64,000 nt of DNA from an uncultured Clostridia bacterium (GCA_947174885.1 CAMWKO010000009.1:1-64000); one strand, 5' to 3'; counted from the stretch's first letter, positions 15,353 to 23,921 are shown. The notes: generated by a model not told the origin, from the sequence alone. Numbers and translations: made by a program.

Positions 15353-15886
15353 TTACATGTTATCATTTAATTTTGCATATACATATGTATCTTTCCAAAT
15401 AGCTTTTTCAGTTTCATCTTTCCAGAAATATACATTTTTTCTAAAATGGGCTTCACGCTGAAATCCTAACGCTTCAAGTAATTTCCATGAGTTCTCATTG
15501 TTGGGGTCACATTCTGCATATATCCTATGCACGCCATTTGAAAATGCCTGTTGAATTAAAGCTTTGCAGCTCTCAGCAGCATAACCATTTCCCCAATAAT
15601 TCCTATTAAATACATATCCTATTTCCAGTGCTTCAAAGTCACGTTTTCCCATATATACATTTCCAATCATTTTGTGAGAATTTTTCAATTCAACAGCAAT
15701 CATTTCATCTGTACCTATGCGCCATTTAAGATTTTCTTTTGCTTCATCAAAAGATAGCGGTTTATATGGTTCGTATTTCACAACTTCTTTATCAGATAAA
15801 TATTCAAATAAGTCCTGTATATCTTCTTTTTTGTATCTTCTTAAAATCAACCTTTCTGATTCTGCTATGATTATTTTGTTCTCCAT
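15353..15886 (-). CDS. GNAT acetyltransferase, RimJ/RimL type
   Basis: 177 residues. SERLILRRYKKEDIQDLFEYL is the typical start of the Acetyltransf_3 group. IGYVFNRNYWGNGYAAESCKALIQQAF holds the acetyl-CoA loop, and NENSWKLLEALGFQREAHFRKN is the conserved end. Such enzymes acetylate protein N-termini or small amines. Single gene. Confidence 0.92.
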   Translation of the reverse strand: MENKIIIAESERLILRRYKKEDIQDLFEYLSDKEVVKYEPYKPLSFDEAKENLKWRIGTDEMIAVELKNSHKMIGNVYMGKRDFEALEIGYVFNRNYWGNGYAAESCKALIQQAFSNGVHRIYAECDPNNENSWKLLEALGFQREAHFRKNVYFWKDETEKAIWKDTYVYAKLNDNM

Positions 15887-15947
15887 GTCATTCTCTCCTT
15901 CTTACATAAATCATTTTAATCTGTAAAGTCTTTTATACTTCTTACTC

Positions 15948-16145
15948 ATCAAAGCGAAACCGGAACAGTGTAGCGATAAGTCGCCGCTTTATGTTGTCCT
16001 CGTTGTCCTTGTTGGCGTGACCGTTTTCAAGGGAAGCAAGCCGGATTCGTTTAATGTAATGCTATAAAACCTCGTTCATGGCTTCCGGCTTCCCGATGGT
16101 TGCTCGGACAATGGTTTCATAAGGCACAAGGTTAGGGTTCATCAT
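15948..16145 (-). pseudogene. ICE-type helix-turn-helix protein, interrupted by stop
   Basis: After GGAGGTG the reverse strand reads MMNPNLVPYETIVRATIGKPEAM, then VL and a TAG, then HYIKRIRLASLENGHANKDNED and KRRLIATLFRFR. This is the small HTH protein of Tn916-like and related integrative elements, normally read straight through. The in-frame amber codon and missing tail mark it as a relic. It overlaps the sigma-factor relic upstream, as in intact elements. Confidence 0.75.
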
Positions 16146-16440
16146 GTAAAAACACCTCCATTTCTTTATGTAGCGTTTGCAAGGCACTGTGTATATAATG
16201 CCACGCCGTACTCCAGAAGCGTCCGTACATTTCCCCGATTTCCTGCTGGGTATAATGCCCGAAAAAGTAAAGGTAGATGATTTCTCTCTTTTTCTCCGGC
16301 AAAGAAAACAATGTGGCGGCAAGTTCCCCGATGGTAAGGATAACTGTATGACCGCATATCTTAATGGAATATTGCTCATAAAGGGCTATGAAATATTTGT
16401 TTGACGTACTGAACGGGTAAAACTTTTCTTGTTCCCCTTT
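16132..16440 (-). pseudogene. ICE-type sigma-70-like factor, N-terminally truncated
   Basis: The reverse strand reads TIGELAATLFSLPEKKREII, YLYFFGHYTQQEIGEMYGRF and LHKEMEVFLHDEP*, the region-4 part of the short sigma-70-like regulators found in Tn916-related elements. No start with ribosome site is visible and the 5' part is uncertain. G+C is above the local average. With the HTH relic it documents a lost integrative element. Confidence 0.7.
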
Positions 16441-16551
16441 ACTCCAGATGAAAATGTAATTCTTTTTATTCTTCTAACAAAGATAACGCTTCTACGAAAT
16501 AGTATAATCTATATTAATGTTGATAGGGGAACACTTTGAATTTATAATAAA

Positions 16552-16581
16552 AGATGTGCCACATTTTTACATGGCACATCT
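16552..16581 (-). terminator. Terminator of the CD3324-family gene
   Basis: AGATGTGCCA pairs perfectly with TGGCACATCT around a 10-nt loop, and on the reverse strand it is followed by TTTTATT. It lies just after the stop of the gene at 16587. Confidence 0.75.
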
Positions 16582-16586
16582 CGTTA

Positions 16587-16865
16587 TTATAAGTTCTTTG
16601 TTTTTTCCTGCCTTATAATTCTTTGAATACTTTTTTCCACAAGAAAATATTTTTGGGAGAGTTGCTTAATTGAAATTCCACTAATATATTCCATGTAGAT
16701 ATTTGTATTTCGTATAGATAGTTCTCTTTTTGCCAAAGTATCAACTTTTCGTCCTTTCTTCTTAGGTTCCGATTTAGGGATATAGATAATCTGACCATCT
16801 ACATAGCATTGTATCTGCTTAATTATCTCTATTGGCAATACATCTTTTGCACTAATATAGTTCAT
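16587..16865 (-). CDS. CD3324-family (Mor-like) regulator
   Basis: 92 residues. It starts MNYISAKDVLPIEIIKQIQCYVDGQIIYIP and ends ISIKQLSQKYFLVEKSIQRIIRQEK. The N-terminal part plus C-terminal helix-turn-helix fits the CD3324 family, which is related to the Mor transcription activator. AGGAGGTTCA precedes the ATG. Its target is unknown; it is an isolated gene with its own terminator. Confidence 0.85.
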   Translation of the reverse strand: MNYISAKDVLPIEIIKQIQCYVDGQIIYIPKSEPKKKGRKVDTLAKRELSIRNTNIYMEYISGISIKQLSQKYFLVEKSIQRIIRQEKTKNL

Positions 16866-17166
16866 GTGTTGAACCTCCTAAAGAAATTATTTAGGATAAG
16901 CATGAACTATTACTTTTTAGATTTTTTAGATTTTTGCAATAGCTCATGCTATGCAACTTTTGTTCTACTCATAAATCAATCCTACCTTTCATCTTCTAAA
17001 AAGTATTATATATTGAAAGTCAGTTAAAATCAATGCTCAATTTGTTTGTTATTCTATCTATTAACATCTGATTTTCTTATATATAAAGAATGAGGGTGAT
17101 TTCGCCGCTGGCGGTCTATCTCTTGTTTTAGGTTTCTTGATTTTTTACCATACATGAGTAATTAAT
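16866..17166. other. Spacer with a GC-richer scrap
   Basis: No gene. ggtgatttcgccgctggcgg near 17095-17115 stands out in composition and may be another mobile-element relic; I could not identify it. Confidence 0.4.
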
Positions 17167-17391
17167 ATGGTGCGTGAAGCAAATGAAAAGGATTTAAAAG
17201 AAATAGTAGAACTATACTTATATTTTCATGAGAAGTCTGTTCCGGAAATGTTGTTACACATTATGATTACAGAGGAAAGGGATATGCTACAGAATGTTTG
17301 AACTATACAAAAGAAATTGCAGAAAAACAAAATTGCTATAAGATAATGTTATTAACCGTCTCAAAGGAACAAAAGACAGTGAATTGATATA
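17167..17391 (+). pseudogene. GNAT gene with middle deleted, copy 1
   Basis: ATG starts MVREANEKDLKEIVELYLYFHEKSVPE, the N-terminus of a GNAT. The centre is gone, and in another frame HYDYRGKGYATECLNYTKEI and AEKQNCYKIMLL give the acetyl-CoA loop and following strand. The relic at 63331 has ATECLNYAKRIAEKENCY and begins with PESTPEILELW, so both derive from the same family and lost different parts. Confidence 0.75.
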
Positions 17392-17461
17392 TGATTTAAA
17401 AAGAATTATTAAGGAATGGTAAAAAAGGCAAGAAAAAAATTATAAATAAATAAAAAACAGT

Positions 17462-17490
17462 TTGACATTTCCATTCCTAAATAGTATCAT
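17462..17490 (+). promoter_or_regulatory. Strong sigma-A-type promoter of microprotein 2
   Basis: TTGACA, 17 nt, TATCAT: one of the best promoter matches in the window. It lies 50 bp before the microprotein start. Confidence 0.7.
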
Positions 17491-17539
17491 AGTTCACAAT
17501 TATATCGATATAAGAAAAAAACAGAAAGGATTTAATGCA

Positions 17540-17671
17540 ATGCAGAATATGAATAGATTTTCACATCATATATATTCAGTCGTGCCTGTGAATCATTATA
17601 ATCAGAGGCTTATGTTTGATGGAATCTATATAGTGTTGCAAAATCTTTATAATCCCGAAGAAATTATTTAA
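17540..17671 (+). CDS. Candidate microprotein (MNRFS family, member 2)
   Basis: 43 residues starting MQNMNRFSHHIYSVVPVNHY and ending YNPEEII. AGAAAGGA lies 10 nt upstream of ATG 17540, a strong promoter precedes it and a hairpin terminator follows, so a dedicated transcript is likely. It shares M-x-x-MNRFS, HY, [YF]DG and NL[FY] with the ORF at 2108. No signal peptide, no transmembrane segment and no cysteines. Unknown function; a signalling peptide, small regulator or toxin-like peptide are all possible. Confidence 0.5.
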   Translation: MQNMNRFSHHIYSVVPVNHYNQRLMFDGIYIVLQNLYNPEEII

Positions 17672-17720
17672 AATGGGATTAGATCTTTTAATATTTTCAA
17701 ATTTGTAATACAAAAAATGT

Positions 17721-17758
17721 ACCATCAAACGATAGGAATGTTGTTTGGTGGTGTTTTT
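17721..17758 (+). terminator. Terminator of microprotein 2
   Basis: ACCATCAAACGA pairs with TTGTTTGGTGGT with small internal bulges, followed by a T-run. Confidence 0.7.
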
Positions 17759-17869
17759 ATTTATACCGGTAATACTAATTTAAAGCGTCGACATTAGATT
17801 ATACAAAATAATCAGAAAGGAAAAAGTGTAGTGAATTTTATTATAAGTTCATTATGCAAGGTGGATATA

Positions 17870-18853
17870 ATGGAATACAGATTAGCAAAACCAGAGGATG
17901 CAAAATACATATATAAGATAGTGCAGGAAACAATTAAAGAAGTTTATCCAAAGTATTATCTTGCAGAAATAGTAGATATGTTTTGTGAATTCCACAATGA
18001 AGAAAACATAAGTAAAGACATTGAGAACGGAAATGTTTATGTTCTGTTTAAAAGTGATGAAATAATCGGAACAGGAACGATTAATGGGAATCACATTACA
18101 AGAGTATATGTATTGCCCGAATACCAGGGAAATGGATTTGGAACATACATTATGGAACAGTTAGAAAACGTAATAGAGAAGAAGTATGCCAAGGCAGAAA
18201 TTGATGCTTCCCTGCCTGCATGTAAAATGTATTACAACAGAGGATACAGAACAATAGATCATGGTATATGGAAATGTGCTGGAGATGTAATACAGATTTA
18301 TGAAATAATGGAAAAAGTTTTTCCTGCAAAAAGATTAAGATTACGTCCATATAAAAGCTGCGATGCAAAAACGATAATAAGCTGGATTAAGGATGAAATC
18401 AGTCTCAGAAAATGGAGCTCGGACAGGTATGAGTCTTTTCCGATTACAGAAGATGATATGAACAGGAAATATATGGATTGTAACGGAGATTGTATTGATA
18501 GGGATAATTTTTATCCAATGACAGCATTTGATGACAGCGGAATTGTAGGACATCTGATTATGAGATTTACAGATGAAGAAAAACAGACTTTACGATTTGG
18601 ATTTGTAATTGTAGATGATTCCAAGCGTGGTAAGGGATATGGAAAGGAGATGCTTTTACTTGCCACAAAATATGCCTTTGAAATTTTAAAGGCTCAGAAA
18701 GTGACGTTAGGCGTATTTGAGAATAATTCCTCTGCATGGTATTGTTATAAATCGGCAGGATTTAAAGATGTGTCTTCGGAAAGTGAAGTATACTATGATG
18801 TATCAGGTGAAAAATGGAAATGTATTGAAATGGTCCAATACAACTGTAAATAA
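17870..18853 (+). CDS. Two-domain GNAT acetyltransferase fusion
   Basis: 327 residues comprising two complete GNAT domains. The first (about 1-150) has VYVLPEYQGNGFGTYIMEQL and ASLPACKMYYNRGYRT. The second (about 160-327) begins RLRLRPYKSCDAKTIISWIK and has IVDDSKRGKGYGKEMLLLAT and NNSSAWYCYKSAGFKD. The two halves belong to different GNAT subfamilies that normally occur as separate proteins of about 150-170 residues. ATG 17870 is preferred over 17831 because AAGGTGG precedes it and the family N-terminus fits. Substrates are unknown. Either a genuine fusion or two genes joined by loss of a stop codon. Confidence 0.88.
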   Translation: MEYRLAKPEDAKYIYKIVQETIKEVYPKYYLAEIVDMFCEFHNEENISKDIENGNVYVLFKSDEIIGTGTINGNHITRVYVLPEYQGNGFGTYIMEQLENVIEKKYAKAEIDASLPACKMYYNRGYRTIDHGIWKCAGDVIQIYEIMEKVFPAKRLRLRPYKSCDAKTIISWIKDEISLRKWSSDRYESFPITEDDMNRKYMDCNGDCIDRDNFYPMTAFDDSGIVGHLIMRFTDEEKQTLRFGFVIVDDSKRGKGYGKEMLLLATKYAFEILKAQKVTLGVFENNSSAWYCYKSAGFKDVSSESEVYYDVSGEKWKCIEMVQYNCK

Positions 18854-18876
18854 TCAATTTACCTCCAGAACATAAT

Positions 18877-18925
18877 AAAACCTTACTGATTTTCAGGATA
18901 AAAGCTGAATATCAGTAAGGTTTTT
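18877..18925 (-). terminator. Terminator of decayed NYN gene, copy 2
   Basis: AAAACCTTACTGAT pairs with ATCAGTAAGGTTTTT. It matches the hairpin at 869-918 in sequence and in position relative to the NYN relic. Confidence 0.7.
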
Positions 18926-18978
18926 ATTAACATTTTCAAAATAAAATCAATTAAATAATATGTTTCAATGACAGACAT
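18926..18978 (-). pseudogene. NYN/PIN-type gene reduced to its first codons, copy 2
   Basis: The reverse strand reads ATG then MSVIETYYLIDF and at once runs into the terminator. This matches MPNIETYYLIDFENV of the copy at 921-1567, so practically the whole coding region has been deleted while start and terminator remain. Confidence 0.65.
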
Positions 18979-19134
18979 AGCTTTTACTGCTTTGCCATTT
19001 GAATTTTCGCAACAAGACTTTTTGAAGCTAAAAATAAAAAATACGGAAACTCTAATATACTATAAAATAGTTTTTTATTACAATATATGATAAAATATTT
19101 TTATGTCTGACTGAAATTTGAAAGGTAGTAAGAT

Positions 19135-19584
19135 ATGGAATCAGAAGAAATATTAAAGTATTGTCTTGAAAATTTAGAAGGTACAATTTTAGTAGAAAGC
19201 TGGGGAGAAAAAGGAATATTTTATAATCCTAATAATGTTTTAAAAAGAGGAGTATATGTACTTACAATAAAAGAAAAAGATGGAGATAATGATAAAGGCT
19301 CAAATCTTAATAGAGAAAATGTTTATAGAGTTAATTTAGGTATTCGCAAAAAAACTTTTATAGAATTATTCAATGAAGTACCCAAAAGACCAAATGCAGG
19401 TGGAATAGTAGATATGAATTATAATTTTACAGAATTAGATAAGATAATTCCTCATCCTGTATATGCCTGGATGGGATGGATTTCTGTATTAAATCCGTCA
19501 GATAAAACTTTTGAAGAATTAAAAACATTTATTGGGGAGTCTTATGAATATGCAGTAGAAAAATTTAAGAAAAGAAAAGTATAA
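19135..19584 (+). CDS. DUF6194-family protein
   Basis: 149 residues. KRGVYVLTIKEKDGDNDKGS, ENVYRVNLGIRKKTFIELFN and the ending PHPVYAWMGWISVLNPSDKTFEELK fit the DUF6194 family of small proteins of unknown role. GAAAGGTAG precedes the ATG. Single gene with its own promoter region. Confidence 0.8.
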   Translation: MESEEILKYCLENLEGTILVESWGEKGIFYNPNNVLKRGVYVLTIKEKDGDNDKGSNLNRENVYRVNLGIRKKTFIELFNEVPKRPNAGGIVDMNYNFTELDKIIPHPVYAWMGWISVLNPSDKTFEELKTFIGESYEYAVEKFKKRKV

Positions 19585-19699
19585 ATAGTAATTCTGCTGA
19601 ACTGATGAAAAACCAAGAAAAGAGAGACTTTATTGATAAAAGAAAGAATGAAAGCATGGAAACAAATTTACAAAAATGGCTTTCAAAGGAGAAAAATAA

Positions 19700-20767
19700 G
19701 TGGTAAAGAATAATCTAAAATCTGAAAGAAAGTATTATATAGATAATTTAAGATGGGCATGCATTCTGTTATTAGTTCCATTCCATGCAGCAATGGCATG
19801 GAATTGTTGGGGAGAGGGAAATTATATCTGGTTTCAGGAAAATAAAGGATTGAGTTCGTTTATAACATTGATTTCACCATGGTATATGCCATTGCTTTTT
19901 GTACTTGCCGGAATGAGTGCCAGATATTCTTTGAAGAAGAGAACAATGAAAGATTTTGCAAAAGAGAGAATAAAAAAGTTGTTGTTACCATTTTTTATTG
20001 GAGAGGTGACAATAGTGGCTGCCATAACTTATTATGCAGATCGGTTTCATAATAATTATGAAGGGAGCTTTTTTAATCATTATGGGACGTTTTTTACAAA
20101 ATTTACGGATTTAACAGGATATGATGGCGGATGGACACCCGCACATTTGTGGTTTCTGTTATATTTGTTTATCATATCATTTGTGGCATTAGGTATTATT
20201 CGGATACAAAAAAGATTCTTTCGTGGTTTTTCATGTAAAAATATAAAAATGTATGGAATTTATCTGCTAGGAGTTTTTCCGGCAGTTGGAAGTTATTTCT
20301 TAGATATTGGGGGAAAAAGCATAGGTATGTATATGGTATTGTATTTGATAGGGTATTATGTACTGGCAGAAGATATTATTGTTGAAAAAGTTGCAAAGTA
20401 TCGTGTATGGAATTTGGCTATTATGATAGTAGCAGATATACTGGATGTTTATATGTTTGTATGGAAGGAAAATGCCAATGGTGCAGTCAATACCATTATG
20501 ATGTATATAACACTTTGGTTTGGAATACTGACAATAATCGGATTTGCACAAAAAGAATTTAATTTTGTAAATGGTGTCACAAGGTATCTTACATCGCATT
20601 CATTTCAAATATACATAATACATTTTGTGTGGGTCGTAGCATTTCAGTTTTATTTTGATAAAGCAACGGATAATATATGGATATTGTATGTTGTACCGAT
20701 TATATTATCCTATGTTATGACTATTGTGACTTGCGAAATATTAGAAAAGGGAAAAACTATAGTTTAG
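19700..20767 (+). CDS. Membrane acyltransferase (acyltransferase 3 family)
   Basis: 355 residues with about ten hydrophobic segments. The start YYIDNLRWACILLLVPFHAAMAWN contains the near-invariant R and H of acyltransferase-3 proteins, which O-acetylate or succinylate cell-surface glycans or lipids. The start is GTG 19700, with AAAGGAG upstream. A short coding-like tail (METNLQKWLSKEKNKW) precedes it and may be the end of a lost gene. The stop is followed 15 bp later by the next gene. Confidence 0.9.
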   Translation: MVKNNLKSERKYYIDNLRWACILLLVPFHAAMAWNCWGEGNYIWFQENKGLSSFITLISPWYMPLLFVLAGMSARYSLKKRTMKDFAKERIKKLLLPFFIGEVTIVAAITYYADRFHNNYEGSFFNHYGTFFTKFTDLTGYDGGWTPAHLWFLLYLFIISFVALGIIRIQKRFFRGFSCKNIKMYGIYLLGVFPAVGSYFLDIGGKSIGMYMVLYLIGYYVLAEDIIVEKVAKYRVWNLAIMIVADILDVYMFVWKENANGAVNTIMMYITLWFGILTIIGFAQKEFNFVNGVTRYLTSHSFQIYIIHFVWVVAFQFYFDKATDNIWILYVVPIILSYVMTIVTCEILEKGKTIV

Positions 20768-20782
20768 AACTTGGAGGTAACT

Positions 20783-21535
20783 ATGAATAAAGATGAAATA
20801 TTAAGAAAAGTAGATATTTTATATATAATGTGGAAACAAGGTAGTCTTGGCGGAGAGTTTATGCCGGAAGATGAAAATCCTCATTTAGAAAAAGATTCGA
20901 TAGAGAATTATTTATATTTTACATTACCTATGGCTCTAAACTATCAAAGAAACTCTTATACATTATGGGAAAGTGCTAATAAAACATATAATGATGAAGA
21001 AACAGGATTTGTATTTAATCCTAAATTATGTTTAGAAAAAAGTTTTGAAGAAGTACAATATGCACTTACTAAATATAAAGTATCTTTACAAAAACAAAAA
21101 CAAACTGAAATATGGTTATCACTTTGTAATACATTTGTAGAATTATTTGATGGTGATATAAGGAGACTATTTGATACATTAGATAATGATGTAGATAAGA
21201 TCAGAAATTTTATACAAAAGGATAATAAAAAGAAATTTCCATATTTATCTGGTACAAAAATATGTAATTATTGGCTATACGTTATTTGGCAATATACAGA
21301 TAGAGAATATAAAAACATGGAAAATCTGACAGTAGCCCCTGATACACATGTTATTAAAGCAACTCATAAATTAGGCCTTATTAACGATAAAGAATTAGAA
21401 AGTTCTGATGTCCAATTAATAGTAATAGATAGATGGAATAATCTATTTAAAGGAACAAAGTATAAACCTATTGATATCCATACTGCATTATGGTTATGGA
21501 GCAGAAATGGATTTATAGATTTAATAACAAAATAA
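20783..21535 (+). CDS. Unrecognised protein with helix-hairpin-helix-like tail
   Basis: 250 residues. The ATG at 20783 is used because TTGGAGG (the track start) is the ribosome site itself. The C-terminal third reads LTVAPDTHVIKATHKLGLIN, then DIHTALWLWSRNGF, a pattern reminiscent of the helical folds of DNA glycosylases or queuosine-salvage proteins, but I cannot assign it. Codon use is very AT-rich. It follows the acyltransferase by 15 bp and may be co-transcribed. Confidence 0.6.
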   Translation: MNKDEILRKVDILYIMWKQGSLGGEFMPEDENPHLEKDSIENYLYFTLPMALNYQRNSYTLWESANKTYNDEETGFVFNPKLCLEKSFEEVQYALTKYKVSLQKQKQTEIWLSLCNTFVELFDGDIRRLFDTLDNDVDKIRNFIQKDNKKKFPYLSGTKICNYWLYVIWQYTDREYKNMENLTVAPDTHVIKATHKLGLINDKELESSDVQLIVIDRWNNLFKGTKYKPIDIHTALWLWSRNGFIDLITK

Positions 21536-21750
21536 AGAGAAAATAGACGATTTTAATTGGAGATAAATTTCAGGTTGTTTTACCGGGAGAAAAAATGGAA
21601 GCTTCTGTTACATTTTATTAAATATAAAAGTGATGCTTCATAAATAATTCTGTGCAACTGTTAGTTGCAAAGTCTTTATCAATAGCAACATCAGGTTGGT
21701 TTAATAATTTTTTTATTATTGATAAAATAATGAAAAAGGAGGTAATCAGC
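21536..21750. other. Spacer with a short coding-like tail
   Basis: The frame GDKFQVVLPGEKMEASVTFY* near 21560-21621 looks like the end of a lost gene, family unknown. The rest is leader of the XRE gene. Confidence 0.35.
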
Positions 21751-22491
21751 ATGACTTTAGGAGACAATATACAATGGTTACGCAAGATGAATAATATCAC
21801 ACAGGAAGAACTGGCAGAAAGATTATCTGTCTCAAGACAAACAATTTCTAAATGGGAAATGAATCAGACATATCCTGAAATTCCAAAACTTATTGAAATA
21901 GGAAATCTGTTTAATTGTAAGGTTGATGAGTTACTAAAAAAAGATTTGTGTAAGAATCAGGAAGTTTATTCAGAGATAACAATTAAAGAAGTCACAGGCT
22001 TTAGAATGGGACGATATGTTATGATTTCTCCAAATCCGGAAGACGATGTAAATTCTTATATGGATAGGTGGGCAGAATCAAGCGGACTTAATGATATTCC
22101 GGGTTATAAAGCAAAACGAATAGGATGGGATTTTCCATTTGTATCAGCAGAACAGCAGAGCCGCTTTGGATTAAGAGGGTATGTGGCAGCATATATATTG
22201 CCTGATGATTTCGAACCAAGGTGTGAAGGAGTAGAAATTGTAAGTCAAAATACAACAACCTATGCCTGCATTACAATATGTGACCCGTTTTCAAGAGCAT
22301 TTGAATATATTCCGGGTGGATATAAAAAGATTCTGGATTATTTAAATGCAAATGGATTTAAAGAAAATGTAAGTGGCGAATATTTATCATGTTTTGAATA
22401 CGTGTATGAAAAAGAAGATATTACTTACATGGAAGTATATATTCATGTTGATTCTGTAGGACATGCCAATTTATTTACACCATTAAGATAA
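21751..22491 (+). CDS. XRE HTH regulator with GyrI-like effector domain
   Basis: 246 residues. The N-terminal HTH (NITQEELAERLSVSRQTISKWEM) is followed from about residue 75 by a GyrI/AraC-type effector-binding domain (TGFRMGRYVMISPNPEDDVN ... IPGGYKKILDYLNANGF). AAAAGGAGG precedes ATG 21751, so the track start (21652) is too early. It probably senses a small molecule and regulates itself or the C39-like gene 38 bp downstream. Confidence 0.88.
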   Translation: MTLGDNIQWLRKMNNITQEELAERLSVSRQTISKWEMNQTYPEIPKLIEIGNLFNCKVDELLKKDLCKNQEVYSEITIKEVTGFRMGRYVMISPNPEDDVNSYMDRWAESSGLNDIPGYKAKRIGWDFPFVSAEQQSRFGLRGYVAAYILPDDFEPRCEGVEIVSQNTTTYACITICDPFSRAFEYIPGGYKKILDYLNANGFKENVSGEYLSCFEYVYEKEDITYMEVYIHVDSVGHANLFTPLR

Positions 22492-22529
22492 AAAATTATA
22501 AATATATTATAATGGAATGGAGAGATATT

Positions 22530-22886
22530 ATGAGACTCGTTATGCAGCCAACATATACAACCTGTGGTCAAGCGTGTATCGCCATGATTACGGGAAAAGA
22601 TGTTGAAGAAGTTATAAAAGATATGAAAACAGATGGACAAACAAGTATTGGTCAGCTGATTGAAGCATTAGATTTTTATGGAATAAGTCATGCCGAAAAG
22701 AATACACGCATTTCAAAGAAAAATCCTGTTCCGTATGAATACTCTATATTAACTGTTCATACAAATGCAGGCTATTCACATTGGATATTATTGTTTGATG
22801 GCAAATACTACGACCCTGAATTTGGATTAATTGAAGGTGAGTACACACATGGGAAAATAACCTCTTTTTTAGGAATATATAATTAG
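22530..22886 (+). CDS. C39-like papain-fold cysteine protease/transglutaminase-like protein
   Basis: 118 residues. QPTYTTCGQACIAMITGKDV contains the Q...C pattern of peptidase C39-type domains, and YSHWILLFDGKYYDPEFG supplies the His and Asp. It is intracellular: no signal peptide. The start at 22530 has GGAGAG upstream. The small size resembles stand-alone C39-like proteins of unknown substrate. Confidence 0.75.
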   Translation: MRLVMQPTYTTCGQACIAMITGKDVEEVIKDMKTDGQTSIGQLIEALDFYGISHAEKNTRISKKNPVPYEYSILTVHTNAGYSHWILLFDGKYYDPEFGLIEGEYTHGKITSFLGIYN

Positions 22887-22940
22887 TATTTTGTCAAACA
22901 GAAACACACATACAACTAGGAATTTGCAAAGGAGGACAAT

Positions 22941-23396
22941 ATGGAACAGAAAGCAAGTGACATTCAGAAACAAAGAATTAAAGAAATAGAAACAAAGGCA
23001 GATGAATTAGTAGGTAAATGTGAAATTATGTTTGTTTCCTCTGTTAATGAAAAAGGTTATCCAAGAACCTGTTGTGTTAGTAAATTAAGTGATGAGGGAT
23101 TTAGGGATATTTATTTTGTAACTTCAAAGAGAAGTGAAAAGCAGGGAAAGGCAAAACACTTTGAAACGAATACAAAATCAAGTATTTGTTTTCAACACGA
23201 AGGGGATTCCTTAACCTTGGTGGGTGAAGTTGAAATAATAACTGATAGAGAAGAAATGCAGAGATTATGGAACGAGCAGGACAGAGCCTTTTTTTCTAAA
23301 GGAATTGATGACCCTAAAATAAGATTTATACATTTTCATACATTAGAGGCAACTTTCTGGATTGAATGTAAATTTAGAACTGTAAAATATAAATAA
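22941..23396 (+). CDS. Pyridoxamine 5'-phosphate oxidase-family FMN protein
   Basis: 151 residues with the split-barrel pattern CEIMFVSSVNEKGYPRTCCVSKL, then IYFVTSKRSEKQGKAKHFETN and LVGEVEIITDREEMQRLWNE, typical of the general-stress/PNPOx-like group. It probably binds FMN. AAAGGAGGA precedes the ATG. Single gene. Confidence 0.88.
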   Translation: MEQKASDIQKQRIKEIETKADELVGKCEIMFVSSVNEKGYPRTCCVSKLSDEGFRDIYFVTSKRSEKQGKAKHFETNTKSSICFQHEGDSLTLVGEVEIITDREEMQRLWNEQDRAFFSKGIDDPKIRFIHFHTLEATFWIECKFRTVKYK

Positions 23397-23424
23397 AAGA
23401 TAAATCTCGGTTTATCAGGAGATG

Positions 23425-23586
23425 CACTAAGCACTTGTATTACCAAGTGATACTGCATTGCTTAAGGCATTATATCTGGCTATACTTGAAGCTATCAGCT
23501 ATCAAGAAGTGGACACAGACCATACGAAATTGGTGTGCTATATATGGTGAGTTTTGTATCATGTACGAAGGCAGGCTGCCATAATA
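23425..23586 (+). pseudogene. IS256-type transposase C-terminal relic
   Basis: One frame reads VLPSDTALLKALYLAILEA, then after a shift AIKKWTQTIRNWCAIYGEF and CIMYEGRLP*, the C-terminal helices of Mutator/IS256-family transposases. Everything upstream is missing. Confidence 0.7.
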
Positions 23587-23606
23587 GAGTCAGGAAGTAT
23601 ATTATT

Positions 23607-23632
23607 ACAGGCGGTATTCCCGCCTGTTTTTT
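23607..23632. terminator. Strong hairpin with T-run
   Basis: ACAGGCGG pairs with CCGCCTGT around a short loop, followed by six T on the forward strand. It lies between the IS256 relic and the DUF6034-like relic. Confidence 0.75.
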
Positions 23633-23639
23633 ATATGCT

Positions 23640-23880
23640 CTTAGAGCAGTGATATATAAAGCAGGGCAGAATGCTCCAGATTCAGAGCAATCTGCTAAAT
23701 CATTATTATAGACATAGTATACGCCAAAGGTTGTCGGACCGTTCTCTTTCGGCATGTAATCAGGCGACTCCACATAGAAGCGGTAATAAGGCATCAGCAT
23801 CTTTTCCAAAGCACTGCTTCGGTAGACAAGCTCCACTTTTCGGATTAGCGTTTCGTCCTCAATCTCATATGGAATACTGA
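23640..23880 (-). pseudogene. Relic of a lipoprotein-type gene (DUF6034-like)
   Basis: The reverse strand reads KVELVYRSSALEKMLMPYYR, FYVESPDYMPKENGPTTFGV and YYV. VYRSSALEKLFMPYYRFYVE...YYVPAV is a pattern I associate with DUF6034-type proteins of Lachnospiraceae. Both ends are missing and G+C is higher than nearby. The track ORF continues into unrelated sequence. Confidence 0.45.
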
Positions 23881-23921
23881 TGATATGCTCTCATTCAGAA
23901 GACAGTCACGAGACATAATAG

